Made by a program: the position numbers and the translations under genes. Below are positions 51,500 to 62,538 of a stretch of 64,000 bases of DNA, piece after piece. This DNA is from an uncultured Myxococcales bacterium (GTDB lineage Bacteria > Myxococcota_A > Polyangia > Polyangiales > Polyangiaceae): contig CALFEQ010000110.1 of NCBI GenBank assembly GCA_937949945.1, forward strand, positions 5,788 to 69,787, written 5' to 3'. Every line of letters begins with the position of its first letter. Within the stretch, counting starts at the first letter, position 1. A model generated the notes under the pieces. It searched no databases, was not told the origin of the DNA, and saw only the letters and a program-made list of their open reading frames with translations.

Positions 51500-53128
51500 A
51501 TGAACCCTGTACGTCTCGGCCTTGGAACGGTGGGCCTCATGATCGCCGTCTCGGCCGCATGCAGCTCGCCACCAGAAGCAATGGCTGGTCAGGAGGCGCC
51601 GATCGAAGCGGGCAAGAGGCCCAACATCGTGTTCATCATGGCCGACGACGTCGGCTGGTTCAACATCGGCGCCTATCACCAGGGGATCATGGCGGGCCTC
51701 ACGCCCAACATCGACAGCCTCGCCGCGGAGGGAACGCGGTTCACGGACTACTACGCCGAGCCGAGCTGCACCGCCGGCCGAGCCAACTTCATCACCGGCC
51801 AGCTGCCCATCCGCACGGGTCTCACGACGGTCGGGCAAGCGGGCGCCGAGATCGGCATCCCCGAGCAGGCAGTGACGATCGCCACGGTGCTCAAGGACAT
51901 GGGCTATGCGACGGGGCAGTTCGGGAAGAACCACCTCGGCGATCTCAACAAGTTCCTCCCGACCGTGCACGGCTTCGACGAGTTCTTCGGGTACCTCTAC
52001 CACCTCGATGCGATGGAGGACCCCTACTGGCACAGCTACCCCGACGAGCTGAAGGACAAGGTCGGCCCGCGCAACATGATCCACAGCTTCGCGACGGACG
52101 TCGACGACGACACGGTGGAGCCTCGCTGGGGAAGGGTCGGCAAGCAGCGCATCGAGGACGCCGGGCCTCTTCCGCCGGAGCGCATGAAGACCGTGGACAG
52201 CGAGTTCCTCGCTGCGTCCGTCGAGTTCATGCGGAAAGCGAAGGACGCAGGCAAGCCGTTCTTCCTCTATCTCAACCCGACGCGCATGCACGTCTACACC
52301 CATCTCTCCGAGCGCTACGCGAACAAGCAGACGGCGGAGAACTCCTGGTACACCTACGAGGCCGGCATGGCGCAGCTCGACGACATCGTCGGCGGCGTCC
52401 TCGGAGAGCTGAAGAGCCTCGGAGTCGAGGACGACACGATCGTCGTCTTCACGACGGACAACGGCGCAGAGGTCTTCACCTGGCCCGACGGCGGCATGAC
52501 ACCCTTCGCCGGCGCGAAGGGCACCGTCCTCGAAGGAGGCATGCGCGTCCCGATGATCGTGAGGTGGCCTGGCAAGATACCCGCGAACCGGGTCGAGAAT
52601 GCGCTCATGTCGGGGCTCGACTGGTTCCCCACGCTCGTCTCGGCGGCGGGCAATCCGCACATCGTCGACGAGCTCGCCAGGGGGAAGCGCATCGGCGACA
52701 AGGACTACAAGGTCCATCTCGACGGGTACGACCAGCTCGACCTTCTGACCGGCAACGGACCGACCAAGCGCGACGAGATCTGGTACTTCGCGGAGAGCAC
52801 GCTCGGCGCCGTGCGCATCGGCGACTGGAAGTTCCGCTTCATCGACCAGCCCGGCGGCTGGGGCGGCCCGACGGAACACCTCAAGACACCGAAGATCACC
52901 AACCTGCGCCTCGACCCCTTCGAGCGGACGGATCCCAGCAAGGCGCCGCCCGCGTTGATGGACTTCTACGGTCACGAGTTCTGGCGCTTCGTCTTCGTCC
53001 AGCAGGAGGTCGAGGCGTTCGCGAAGACCTTCGTCGACTTCCCACCCATGCAGCGTGGCGCGGAGTTCAACGTCGACCACATCAAGGACCAGGTCAAGAA
53101 CGCCCTCGCGAGCCGTATGGGGCAATGA
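51500..53128 (+). CDS. type I sulfatase, lipoprotein
   Basis: The 542-residue protein has a signal with lipobox VSAAC (Cys21), the metal-binding start NIVFIMADDVGW, and the modification motif CTAGR (Cys90, the CxAxR form of the sulfatase signature) within EPSCTAGRANFITGQ. Further family landmarks are GYATGQFGKNHLGD, TTDNGAE, GAKGTVLEGGMRVP and the C-terminal AVRIGDWKFRF. It hydrolyses sulfate esters after Cys90 is converted to formylglycine, presumably by the divergent FGE. GAGGA precedes the ATG. The substrate is unknown. Confidence 0.94.
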   Translation: MNPVRLGLGTVGLMIAVSAACSSPPEAMAGQEAPIEAGKRPNIVFIMADDVGWFNIGAYHQGIMAGLTPNIDSLAAEGTRFTDYYAEPSCTAGRANFITGQLPIRTGLTTVGQAGAEIGIPEQAVTIATVLKDMGYATGQFGKNHLGDLNKFLPTVHGFDEFFGYLYHLDAMEDPYWHSYPDELKDKVGPRNMIHSFATDVDDDTVEPRWGRVGKQRIEDAGPLPPERMKTVDSEFLAASVEFMRKAKDAGKPFFLYLNPTRMHVYTHLSERYANKQTAENSWYTYEAGMAQLDDIVGGVLGELKSLGVEDDTIVVFTTDNGAEVFTWPDGGMTPFAGAKGTVLEGGMRVPMIVRWPGKIPANRVENALMSGLDWFPTLVSAAGNPHIVDELARGKRIGDKDYKVHLDGYDQLDLLTGNGPTKRDEIWYFAESTLGAVRIGDWKFRFIDQPGGWGGPTEHLKTPKITNLRLDPFERTDPSKAPPALMDFYGHEFWRFVFVQQEVEAFAKTFVDFPPMQRGAEFNVDHIKDQVKNALASRMGQ

Positions 53129-53179
53129 CGCGCACCGACGTGGGGAGGAGCTCGTCACGCCCGCCGACGCCGCCGGCCG

Positions 53180-55273
53180 CTACGCGCGGCTCTCGAGCGT
53201 GACGAGCCGCTCCTTGCCGTCCTTCCCGAGGCGCGCCTCGAGCGCGGCGACGAGCGCGTCGATCGTCGGCCGGGGAGCAGGCCCGAGGAGGATGGGACCG
53301 CCCTCGCAGTCGAGCTCGACGCGATCGTCGTGCGTGCGGAAGCCGCGGATCTTCCTCCACGGGCGCGCCGCTCCCGCGAACGTGACGCCGTAGTCGTCGA
53401 TGGCGACGTCGAGCGGCAGCGTCGCCACGAGGCCGTACGCCGCGACCGCGAGCATCGCGAGCATGGCGCTCGACCCGAGGACGAACGCGAGGCCCGGACG
53501 GTGCCGCGCGAGCTGGTAGTACGCGCCGAGGAAGAAGATGCCCGCGGCGAGCACGTGCAGGAGCACCGCGGAGGTCCAGAACAGGCGAGGCCGGCCCACG
53601 CGGAAGAGCGCGCGGTCCTCCGGGCGGATGGCGAGGACCTCCTTCGTCACGATGCCGTGACGGAGCGATCTGCGTACGAGGGCGACGAACACCGATGCGA
53701 GCCCGACGTTCAGGAGGACGGCGAGGCCGCCTGCGCCCTCGGTCGAGAGGAGCGCGTCGAACAGGCCGTGGCACGCCGCCGCGAAGAGGAGCCATGCCCA
53801 GGCTCGCGTGCGCGGGGCCACGAGCCGCTTTCCGAGCGCGTAGCCCCAGATCGCGCCGAAGAACATGTGCGCGGGCACGCTCATGAAGCAGCGCGCGATG
53901 ACGAGCGGCGCCGTGAGCCGACCGAGCGCGAAGTAACGGACGTTCTCTGCCGCGGCGAAGCCGAGGGACGCCACGATGCCGTAGATGATGCCGTCGACGG
54001 GCTCGTCGAACTCGCGACGACGCGCGGCGAACTGCGCGGCGGCGCGCTTGGCGCCCTCCTCGGACATGCCGACCACGACGGTGAAGACGACGAACCCGAG
54101 CGGCAGCGCGAACGCGCGACCGCCGAACGTCGCGAGCTCGGGGTCGAGCCAAGGGGTCGACGTCGCGAGAAGCCACTCCGCGATCCCGGCGGGCATCGTG
54201 GCGAGCGCGCCCAGCACGAACGTGACGCCGACGAGCCAGAGCGGCTCGGGATGCGCGCGGTCGAAGCGCCGAACGAACACGAGCCATGCGAGCGACAGGA
54301 CGATCGGCACCACCAGGCAAGCGGTCGCGAGCAGTCGGTTCGGCGGCAGCCCGACCGCGTCGACGCGGCGAAGGGGAGGGAGGCGCGGCGTCATCAAGAG
54401 CTGCCGCTCGTGCGCGGCGCGCGCGTACGCCTCGGCGCCGGCGCCGAACGACAGCACCATCGCGTCGCCGTCCCAGCTCGGTGTCCCGAGCGAGATCCGG
54501 CCTCGCGTGAGGATCGCGCCCGGCCGCGTACGCGCCTCTCGGAGGACGGCCTCGGCGGGCGACCCCGGCATGGCGCGGACGCGCAACGTCGGTCCCGCGC
54601 CCCACGCCACGAGGGCTCCGTCGGCGAGCTCGGCGACGGGCGCTGCGCGGACGACGCGCGTCCTCCACCGCGGCGGATCGCGTCCCGATGCGGTCATCCA
54701 GATCGGCTCCGCGACGATGCGGTGATCGCGATCGATCGGCCACGTCTCGATCGCGCGGAGCACGTCGCCTCGCGCGCCTTCGTACCAGTGGTCGGCGCCG
54801 TCCTCCCGGGCGACGAGGCCGCTCGACGGATCGCGCGAGGCGAGGCGGACGCTCGGGTCGGCCTCGAAGATCGACAGCGCGCCCGTCCACGTGACCAGCT
54901 CGTCGACGCGCTGCGCGAGGTCCTCGTCGACGACGATCCTCAGGCGCCGCTCGTCGAAGACGACGTCGGCTCCGATCCGCGCGGCGCCGAGCCGGCGCAG
55001 CACGAGCGCGCGGAGGTCCTGTCCGAACGCGGCTTCCGTGACCGGCGGAGCGGCGCCGACGACCTCGTAGGTGAGCTCGACGTCGTCCTCGCCCGCGAGC
55101 GACGCGAACAAGCTCGGCGCGCGCTCGGTGCCCGGCGGCGCTCCGCACCCGGCGAGCAGCAGTGCGAGGACCGCGACGATCGCGAGGAGCCACGACGCGA
55201 GCGAGGGGCGCAGGGCGCGGACCGCGCGCAGCGCCAGCGCCTCGAGGGTGGCCGTGCTCCCGAGCGCGATCAT
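53180..55273 (-). CDS. PrsW-type intramembrane protease fused to a SecD-like domain
   Basis: The 697-residue protein has an N-terminal hydrophobic segment ending in ALLLAGCG. A region of about 60 residues then matches the SecD periplasmic head (LRALVLRRLGAARIGADVV, RLRIVVDEDLAQRVDELV, TWTGALSIFEADPS). About 200 residues are unassigned, followed by a polytopic PrsW domain (about 335-560) with GMSEEGAKR, GFAAAENVRY, VPAHMFFGAIWG and CHGLFDAL, the Glu/His set of this glutamic protease group. More membrane helices and a C-terminal PH-like segment (DYGVTFAGAARPWRKIRGF) end it. Its ATG overlaps the pheA stop (ATGA). Confidence 0.87.
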   Translation of the reverse strand: MIALGSTATLEALALRAVRALRPSLASWLLAIVAVLALLLAGCGAPPGTERAPSLFASLAGEDDVELTYEVVGAAPPVTEAAFGQDLRALVLRRLGAARIGADVVFDERRLRIVVDEDLAQRVDELVTWTGALSIFEADPSVRLASRDPSSGLVAREDGADHWYEGARGDVLRAIETWPIDRDHRIVAEPIWMTASGRDPPRWRTRVVRAAPVAELADGALVAWGAGPTLRVRAMPGSPAEAVLREARTRPGAILTRGRISLGTPSWDGDAMVLSFGAGAEAYARAAHERQLLMTPRLPPLRRVDAVGLPPNRLLATACLVVPIVLSLAWLVFVRRFDRAHPEPLWLVGVTFVLGALATMPAGIAEWLLATSTPWLDPELATFGGRAFALPLGFVVFTVVVGMSEEGAKRAAAQFAARRREFDEPVDGIIYGIVASLGFAAAENVRYFALGRLTAPLVIARCFMSVPAHMFFGAIWGYALGKRLVAPRTRAWAWLLFAAACHGLFDALLSTEGAGGLAVLLNVGLASVFVALVRRSLRHGIVTKEVLAIRPEDRALFRVGRPRLFWTSAVLLHVLAAGIFFLGAYYQLARHRPGLAFVLGSSAMLAMLAVAAYGLVATLPLDVAIDDYGVTFAGAARPWRKIRGFRTHDDRVELDCEGGPILLGPAPRPTIDALVAALEARLGKDGKERLVTLESRA

Positions 55274-56448
55274 CGGCGAGCGCGAGCCCTCGTGCCGTCG
55301 GGCTCCGGCGCCCGCGGATAGCTGCCCACGATCTTCAAGAAGTCGGCGCTCTTCCCGACGGCGCGCAGGGCGCGCACGAGCGTCGGGTCCGTTCGATGAC
55401 CCTCGAGATCGACGAGGAAGACGTACTGCCACGGTCGCGTGCGGCTCGGTCGCGACTCGATGCGTGTCAGGTTGACGTCCGCGTCCTCGAGGACCGACAG
55501 GACGCGCCGGAGCGCGCCCTTCTTGTCAGGGACGCCGAACGCGATCGTCGTGCGATCGTTGCCCGTCGGCGGAGCGTCCTCGTGCGCGACCACGATGAAG
55601 CGCGTCGCGTTCTCGGCGCGATCCTGGATGTTGGCGCGCACGATCGGAAGCTGGTGGATCTCGGCCGCGACGGCGGCGGCGATCGCGGCCGCGCGCTCGT
55701 CCGTCTTCGCTTCGCGTGCGGCGGCGGCCGTCGACGTCGTCTGGACGACCTGCGCCCGCGGCAGGTGCTTCGCGATCCAGGACCGGCACTGCGCGAGCGC
55801 CTGCGGGTGCGAGTAGACCGTGTCGATCCTGGCGAGGGAGGTGGCGCGCGACAAGAGGCAATGCGCGATCGGGAGCACGTACTCCTGACGGATGCGGAGG
55901 TCCCCCTCGAGGAGCGCGTCCGAGGTCATGCTGACGGATCCCTCGGTCGAGTTCTCGAACGGCACGACGCCGTACGTCGCGTCCTTGCTCGAGACCGCCT
56001 CGAAGACCGCGGCGATCGTCGCGCACTCCCGGTAGCGCGCCTGGAGCCCGAAGAGGTGCCGCGCGGCGAGCTGCGTGAAGGTCCCCTCGGGCCCGAGATA
56101 GGCCACGCGGAGCGGCTGCTCGACGGAGAGGCACGCGCTCATCACCTCGCGGAACACCGCGCGGATCGCGTCGGGGGGGAACCTCTGCCCGCCCTTCTCG
56201 ACGAGCCGCTCGAGCACACGACGCTCGCGCTCGGGGTCGTGGAACACCGGGACCTTCGCCGCTCGCTTCGCGGCCGCGATCTCCTGGGCGATCGCCGCGC
56301 GGCGCGCCAAGAGCTCGAGGATCTCGTCGTCGAGGGCGTCGATCCGCGCCCTCGCTTCGGCGAGCCCCGGAACGCCCGGCGACGCGCCATTCCGGCGCGC
56401 TCTCGGCGCGTCCGCCGCTCCGCGCTTGCCTCCCACTTTGCGCTTCAC
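55270..56448 (-). CDS. pheA: bifunctional chorismate mutase / prephenate dehydratase
   Basis: The 392-residue protein has an AroQ chorismate mutase domain (about 28-110: ARIDALDDEILELLARRAAIAQEI in part, FREVMSACLSVEQP), a prephenate dehydratase domain (about 113-295: VAYLGPEGTFTQLAA, VVPFENSTEGSVS, and the catalytic TRF in ENATRFIVV) and an ACT domain (about 305-385, RIESRPSRTRPW with the ESRP phenylalanine-binding motif). It makes phenylpyruvate for phenylalanine synthesis and is likely feedback-inhibited by Phe. The start is GTG 56448. It is translationally coupled to the downstream PrsW-type gene. Confidence 0.94.
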   Translation of the reverse strand: MKRKVGGKRGAADAPRARRNGASPGVPGLAEARARIDALDDEILELLARRAAIAQEIAAAKRAAKVPVFHDPERERRVLERLVEKGGQRFPPDAIRAVFREVMSACLSVEQPLRVAYLGPEGTFTQLAARHLFGLQARYRECATIAAVFEAVSSKDATYGVVPFENSTEGSVSMTSDALLEGDLRIRQEYVLPIAHCLLSRATSLARIDTVYSHPQALAQCRSWIAKHLPRAQVVQTTSTAAAAREAKTDERAAAIAAAVAAEIHQLPIVRANIQDRAENATRFIVVAHEDAPPTGNDRTTIAFGVPDKKGALRRVLSVLEDADVNLTRIESRPSRTRPWQYVFLVDLEGHRTDPTLVRALRAVGKSADFLKIVGSYPRAPEPDGTRARARR

Positions 56449-56482
56449 GCCCGCATCTTTGCATGACTACCATGCGTCCGCG

Positions 56483-56773
56483 ATGCCCGAAGCCACCGTG
56501 CTCTACTCCGTGACGGCCGTGGTCATTGCCGCCCTCGTCGTGTGGGTCGCAGCGGTCCTGAAGACGGCGAAGGAGCCCTGGGCACGCCAACCTCCGCCGA
56601 ACGTCGCATCGGCCGAGCCGCAGGCGACCCGAGACGAAGCGGTCGAGGCGGCCGCTGCGGTCGACAAGCGCGACGGCACGACGCTCGACGCCGACTCGAC
56701 GGCCAAGGCGACGCCGATGGCCCTCGCCGAGGGCCGCCGTGCCGCAGCGGAGGAAGGGGGGTCGAAGAGCTGA
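56483..56773 (+). CDS. small single-pass membrane protein, 96 aa
   Basis: An N-terminal membrane helix (VLYSVTAVVIAALVVWVAAVL, quoted in part as SVTAVVIAALVVWVAAVL) is followed by an Ala/Glu/Asp-rich cytosolic or periplasmic tail (VEAAAAVDKRDGTTLDADS). No family is recognised. It is divergent from pheA with only 34 bp between start codons. A perfect four-unit heptamer array begins 5 nt after the stop. Confidence 0.7.
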   Translation: MPEATVLYSVTAVVIAALVVWVAAVLKTAKEPWARQPPPNVASAEPQATRDEAVEAAAAVDKRDGTTLDADSTAKATPMALAEGRRAAAEEGGSKS

Positions 56774-56778
56774 CTTCA

Positions 56779-56806
56779 GGCTCCAGGCTCCAGGCTCCAG
56801 GCTCCA
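56779..56806 (+). repeat. post-stop heptamer array (GGCTCCA)4, perfect
   Basis: Four identical GGCTCCA units follow the TGA of the small membrane protein gene after 5 nt. It faces the inverted array at 56984-57011, which belongs to the convergent gene. Confidence 0.95.
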
Positions 56807-56983
56807 GTCAGGGCGACCTACGACCAGCAGGAACGACGCGAAGCTCGATCGCCGTCGATCGAGCTGCGAGGCATGGGCGGGCTCGTCGGGAGACGTGAAA
56901 GCGCAGACTGCGGGAGTTCGGTCAGTGCGCCACGGTGTGGGCGTCGACGAGTGAAGGCGTCTGACGAGACGTCGGCTACCCCC

Positions 56984-57011
56984 TGGAGCCCGGAGCCTGG
57001 AGCCTGGAGCC
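56984..57011 (-). repeat. post-stop heptamer array (GGCTCCR)4
   Basis: Read with the minus-strand gene, the stop codon is followed by 4 nt and four GGCTCC units, the third ending in G. It lies about 180 bp from, and inverted to, the array at 56779. Confidence 0.93.
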
Positions 57012-57015
57012 TCCC

Positions 57016-57723
57016 TCAGCCTTCCACCAAATCGGCGAGCTTGGCGGCGCGCAAGACGCCTCGCAGCACGTAATCCAGATACGTCTCGTTCCCTTCCTGC
57101 CAGAGCACGAAGGGCGCTCGGGTCTTTCCCTCCTCGTCGAACGCGTGGAGGAGCTCGTTCGCGCCGAGGAGCGGGAGCTCGTGGAGCGTGACGATCGGCG
57201 GGATGTGGTTCTCCTCTTCGAAGCGCGCCACCTCGAAGTCGTCGAAGGCCTGGATCGCGCCGCGGTGGCGCTCGCCGTCGAGCTGGGCGAGGGGCAAGAG
57301 CTCCCAGCCCGCGTCGACGAGGACCGGGAACATGTCGTCCTCGTTCGATTCCTCGAACGGCGTCTTCGTCGGATCGGGCGGGGCTTCGATCGCGACGAGC
57401 CTCTCGCGCAGGCGCGCGTGTACGGGCTCGCTTCCGGGGCCCCAGAACGCCGAGAGGACGGCGACGAGCTCGGCGTCGCTCGCGCGCCGCTGGAGCCTCT
57501 CGTCCTTCGACGCGAGGTCGATGACGCCCGAGTCGAGAGCGCGCTTCGCCCACGCGAGCGCGTCGGGGATCGTCTGCGCGACCTCTTCGTTCGCGCCGGC
57601 CGCCTCGATCGCGAAGGCGTGCACGAGGTGGAAGCGGCCGGCGACGTAGCGGTGCTGTCCGAGGGTGCGTACGAACCGGATGAGCTCCTCTCCCGTTCGG
57701 TGTCCCAGCTCGAAGCCAATCAC
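57016..57723 (-). CDS. hypothetical protein, 235 aa
   Basis: GGAG 7 nt upstream supports the GTG start at 57723 (VIGFELGHRTGEELIRFV). The protein is soluble and acidic, with two parts: an N-terminal helical region (FHLVHAFAIEAAGANEEVAQTI, quoted in part; ALAWAKRALDSGVIDLASKD) and a C-terminal alpha/beta part (DDMFPVLVDAGWELLPLAQL, FVLWQEGNETYLDYVLRGVL). No family is recognised. It lies 26 bp after the MscS-like gene on the same strand and is probably co-transcribed with it. Confidence 0.7.
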   Translation of the reverse strand: MIGFELGHRTGEELIRFVRTLGQHRYVAGRFHLVHAFAIEAAGANEEVAQTIPDALAWAKRALDSGVIDLASKDERLQRRASDAELVAVLSAFWGPGSEPVHARLRERLVAIEAPPDPTKTPFEESNEDDMFPVLVDAGWELLPLAQLDGERHRGAIQAFDDFEVARFEEENHIPPIVTLHELPLLGANELLHAFDEEGKTRAPFVLWQEGNETYLDYVLRGVLRAAKLADLVEG

Positions 57724-57749
57724 GTCGGTCTCCGTCCGTGGCGGTGTGC

Positions 57750-59294
57750 TCAGAGGCTGAAGAAGGAGCGGATCGAGCGGAGGATGCGATCGCGCTCGGC
57801 GCTCTCCCGTGCCTTGATCTGACGTTCGTCGAGGCCCTCGCGGGCCGCGATGAGCTCGATGCGCCGCTTCGCGAGCTTCTCCGAGAGCTCGTTCGCGATC
57901 TCGGGGCGGGGGAGGAGCACCTGCTGGAACGTCTCCTTGTCGAGGCGGAAGCACTCGACGTCGGTCGTCGCGACGACGTCTGCCGAGCGGGCCTCGCCCG
58001 TCATGAGGCTCATCTCGCCGAACACGTCGGGCGCCTTCAGCGACGTCACGAGCCTCGACTGGACGGACGCCGGTCCGTCGGGGCCGTCGGGGTCGATGTT
58101 CGTGCGGATCTCGACCGTGCCGGACGTGAGGATGTAGAGCCAGTTGGCGACGGAGCCTTGCTTCGTGATCGTCTCGCCCGCCGTGTAGATCGCGGGGCTC
58201 AGGCCCTCGGCGAGGGTGTGGAGCTCGTCGTCCGTGAGCGAGCGGAAGAGCGGGATCTGCTTGAGCGACTGCACCCGCTGCATGTTCTCTCGCGAGCGCT
58301 TCTTGTCGGCTCGCGTATCGTCGTCGACCTGGACCCACATCGTGCTGGCCGGGATGGCGAAGGGAATGCCGGCGCGCCGGAGCGCGGTGTAGATGCGCGC
58401 GCGGACCCGCGAGCTCGTGGGGTCGTCGTTCGCGAGATCCGTCAGCCAGTAGCGGACCGCATAGGTGGCGAAGCTCTCGCGCCGGTCCCTCGTGAAGTCC
58501 ATGCAAACGCAGTTCGGCGGCGGGTTGGTCGCGACGCCCGGGATCGGGCTCGAGCGCAGCGCCTCGGTGACGACGTCGATCACGCGCGTCGGCGAGTAGC
58601 GGAAATCGACGTTGAACCAGATCCACATGCGCTGGGGCACGTCCTGCCCTTCGCGCTTGCCGAGGATCATGATGTTGCTCGCGAGGAGCGACGCGTTCGG
58701 CACGATGATCGTGGACCAGTCGCGCGTCTCGACGACCGTGTGCCGCCAGCGGATCGCGCGGATGCGGCCCTGCTTGCCGTTCTCGAGCTGGATCCAGTCG
58801 CCCTCGCGGATCGAACCGTCGAGCTGGAGCGCGACGCCGCCGAGGATGTTGCCGAGCGTGCTCTGGAGCGAGATGGCGAGCACGGCGCTGACGACGGCCG
58901 CGGACGCGAGGGCACCGGTGAGATTGAGCCCGTGCGTCGACAGCACGCCGAGCGTCGCCGCCATGTAGCCGAGCCCGACGAGCAGGTCGCTCGCGATCAT
59001 GGGCAAGGCGGCCCCGATCGCCGGCAGGAGCACGGAGAAGATCGCCGTCCCCGCGAGGTTCACGAGGGTGAACGCCTTGAGCAGCTCGGCGACGACGAGC
59101 GTCCGCGAGGCCCACACGTCGGAGCCTGCCGCCTTGCAAGCGTGCGCGACACCGAGCGCGACGATCTGGAGGACGAAGAGGACGACGAGCCGCCGGATCT
59201 GCTTCTTGTGCGCAGGGCGGAATCTGTTCACCAACGCGGCGACGATCACGATTGCCGCGAAGGTTCCGGACAACCAGAAAACCTCGTGCCGCAT
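57750..59294 (-). CDS. MscS-type mechanosensitive channel with cyclic-nucleotide-binding domain
   Basis: The 514-residue protein has four to five N-terminal membrane helices and an MscS pore/vestibule region (about 135-300). Landmarks are LQSTLGNILGGVALQLDGSI (quoted in part as STLGNILGGVALQL), GDWIQLENGKQGRIRAIRWR, TIIVPNASLLASNI and FNVDFRYSPTRVI. A C-terminal cNMP-binding domain (about 345-475) has PLFRSLTDDEL, LYILTSGTVEI and FGEMSLMTGEARSADVVA, the phosphate-binding cassette. The predicted role is ion or osmolyte release gated by tension and tuned by cAMP or cGMP. The coupled hypothetical gene follows. Confidence 0.92.
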   Translation of the reverse strand: MRHEVFWLSGTFAAIVIVAALVNRFRPAHKKQIRRLVVLFVLQIVALGVAHACKAAGSDVWASRTLVVAELLKAFTLVNLAGTAIFSVLLPAIGAALPMIASDLLVGLGYMAATLGVLSTHGLNLTGALASAAVVSAVLAISLQSTLGNILGGVALQLDGSIREGDWIQLENGKQGRIRAIRWRHTVVETRDWSTIIVPNASLLASNIMILGKREGQDVPQRMWIWFNVDFRYSPTRVIDVVTEALRSSPIPGVATNPPPNCVCMDFTRDRRESFATYAVRYWLTDLANDDPTSSRVRARIYTALRRAGIPFAIPASTMWVQVDDDTRADKKRSRENMQRVQSLKQIPLFRSLTDDELHTLAEGLSPAIYTAGETITKQGSVANWLYILTSGTVEIRTNIDPDGPDGPASVQSRLVTSLKAPDVFGEMSLMTGEARSADVVATTDVECFRLDKETFQQVLLPRPEIANELSEKLAKRRIELIAAREGLDERQIKARESAERDRILRSIRSFFSL

Positions 59295-59392
59295 GCTGGC
59301 GCGGCATGAGGCATCAATGCGCCCGCACGGTCAAGGGGACGCCGCAGGCGGCGGCGAACCTCGACCGTTCGTGCGGGGCCGTTCCCGACGGA

Positions 59393-62224
<2,832 letters not shown>

Positions 62225-62538
62225 GCCGATCGCCTCTTCTAGCATGGTGAGCGCCTCGACGGCCACCGACGCTCGGGCAGAAATCTCGAAGGATTTTCCG
62301 TCGCGTAGGCCGTGCTGTCGTGTTTCGCAGCTCGCGTTTCGCGGCGCTTCGTCGACCTTTCGCTGCTTCGACCCTCTCGTCCGATGCTCCAGCCGACGGC
62401 GGCGCTTCGCTTCACATCGGGCTCGAACGCCCCGCCACGTGTGCCGGCGCCCGCATGAGGCGAAGCATCGGAGAAGGCTCGTGGAGATGGCAGCATGGGC
62501 GCCGTTGTGTGGGGTCGGAGAGCGCTCCGGGGTAGGGG
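62225..62538. other. intergenic, no gene recognised
   Basis: This 314-bp gap lies upstream of sucA. Apart from AAGAGG before the sucA ATG (62233-62238), nothing definite was found. It should contain the sucA promoter, and a less GC-rich patch near 62280-62345 is the likeliest place. Confidence 0.5.
62233..62238 (-). promoter_or_regulatory. ribosome binding site deciding the sucA start
   Basis: AAGAGG sits 8 nt before ATG 62224. The alternative starts at 62245 and 62266 have no comparable site. Confidence 0.5.

Noticed and set aside
56779..57011. Heptamer arrays as rho-independent terminators
   Set aside because: A single array cannot form a stem with itself and no T-tract follows; only the facing pair at convergent genes could fold, so the simple terminator call is not supported.
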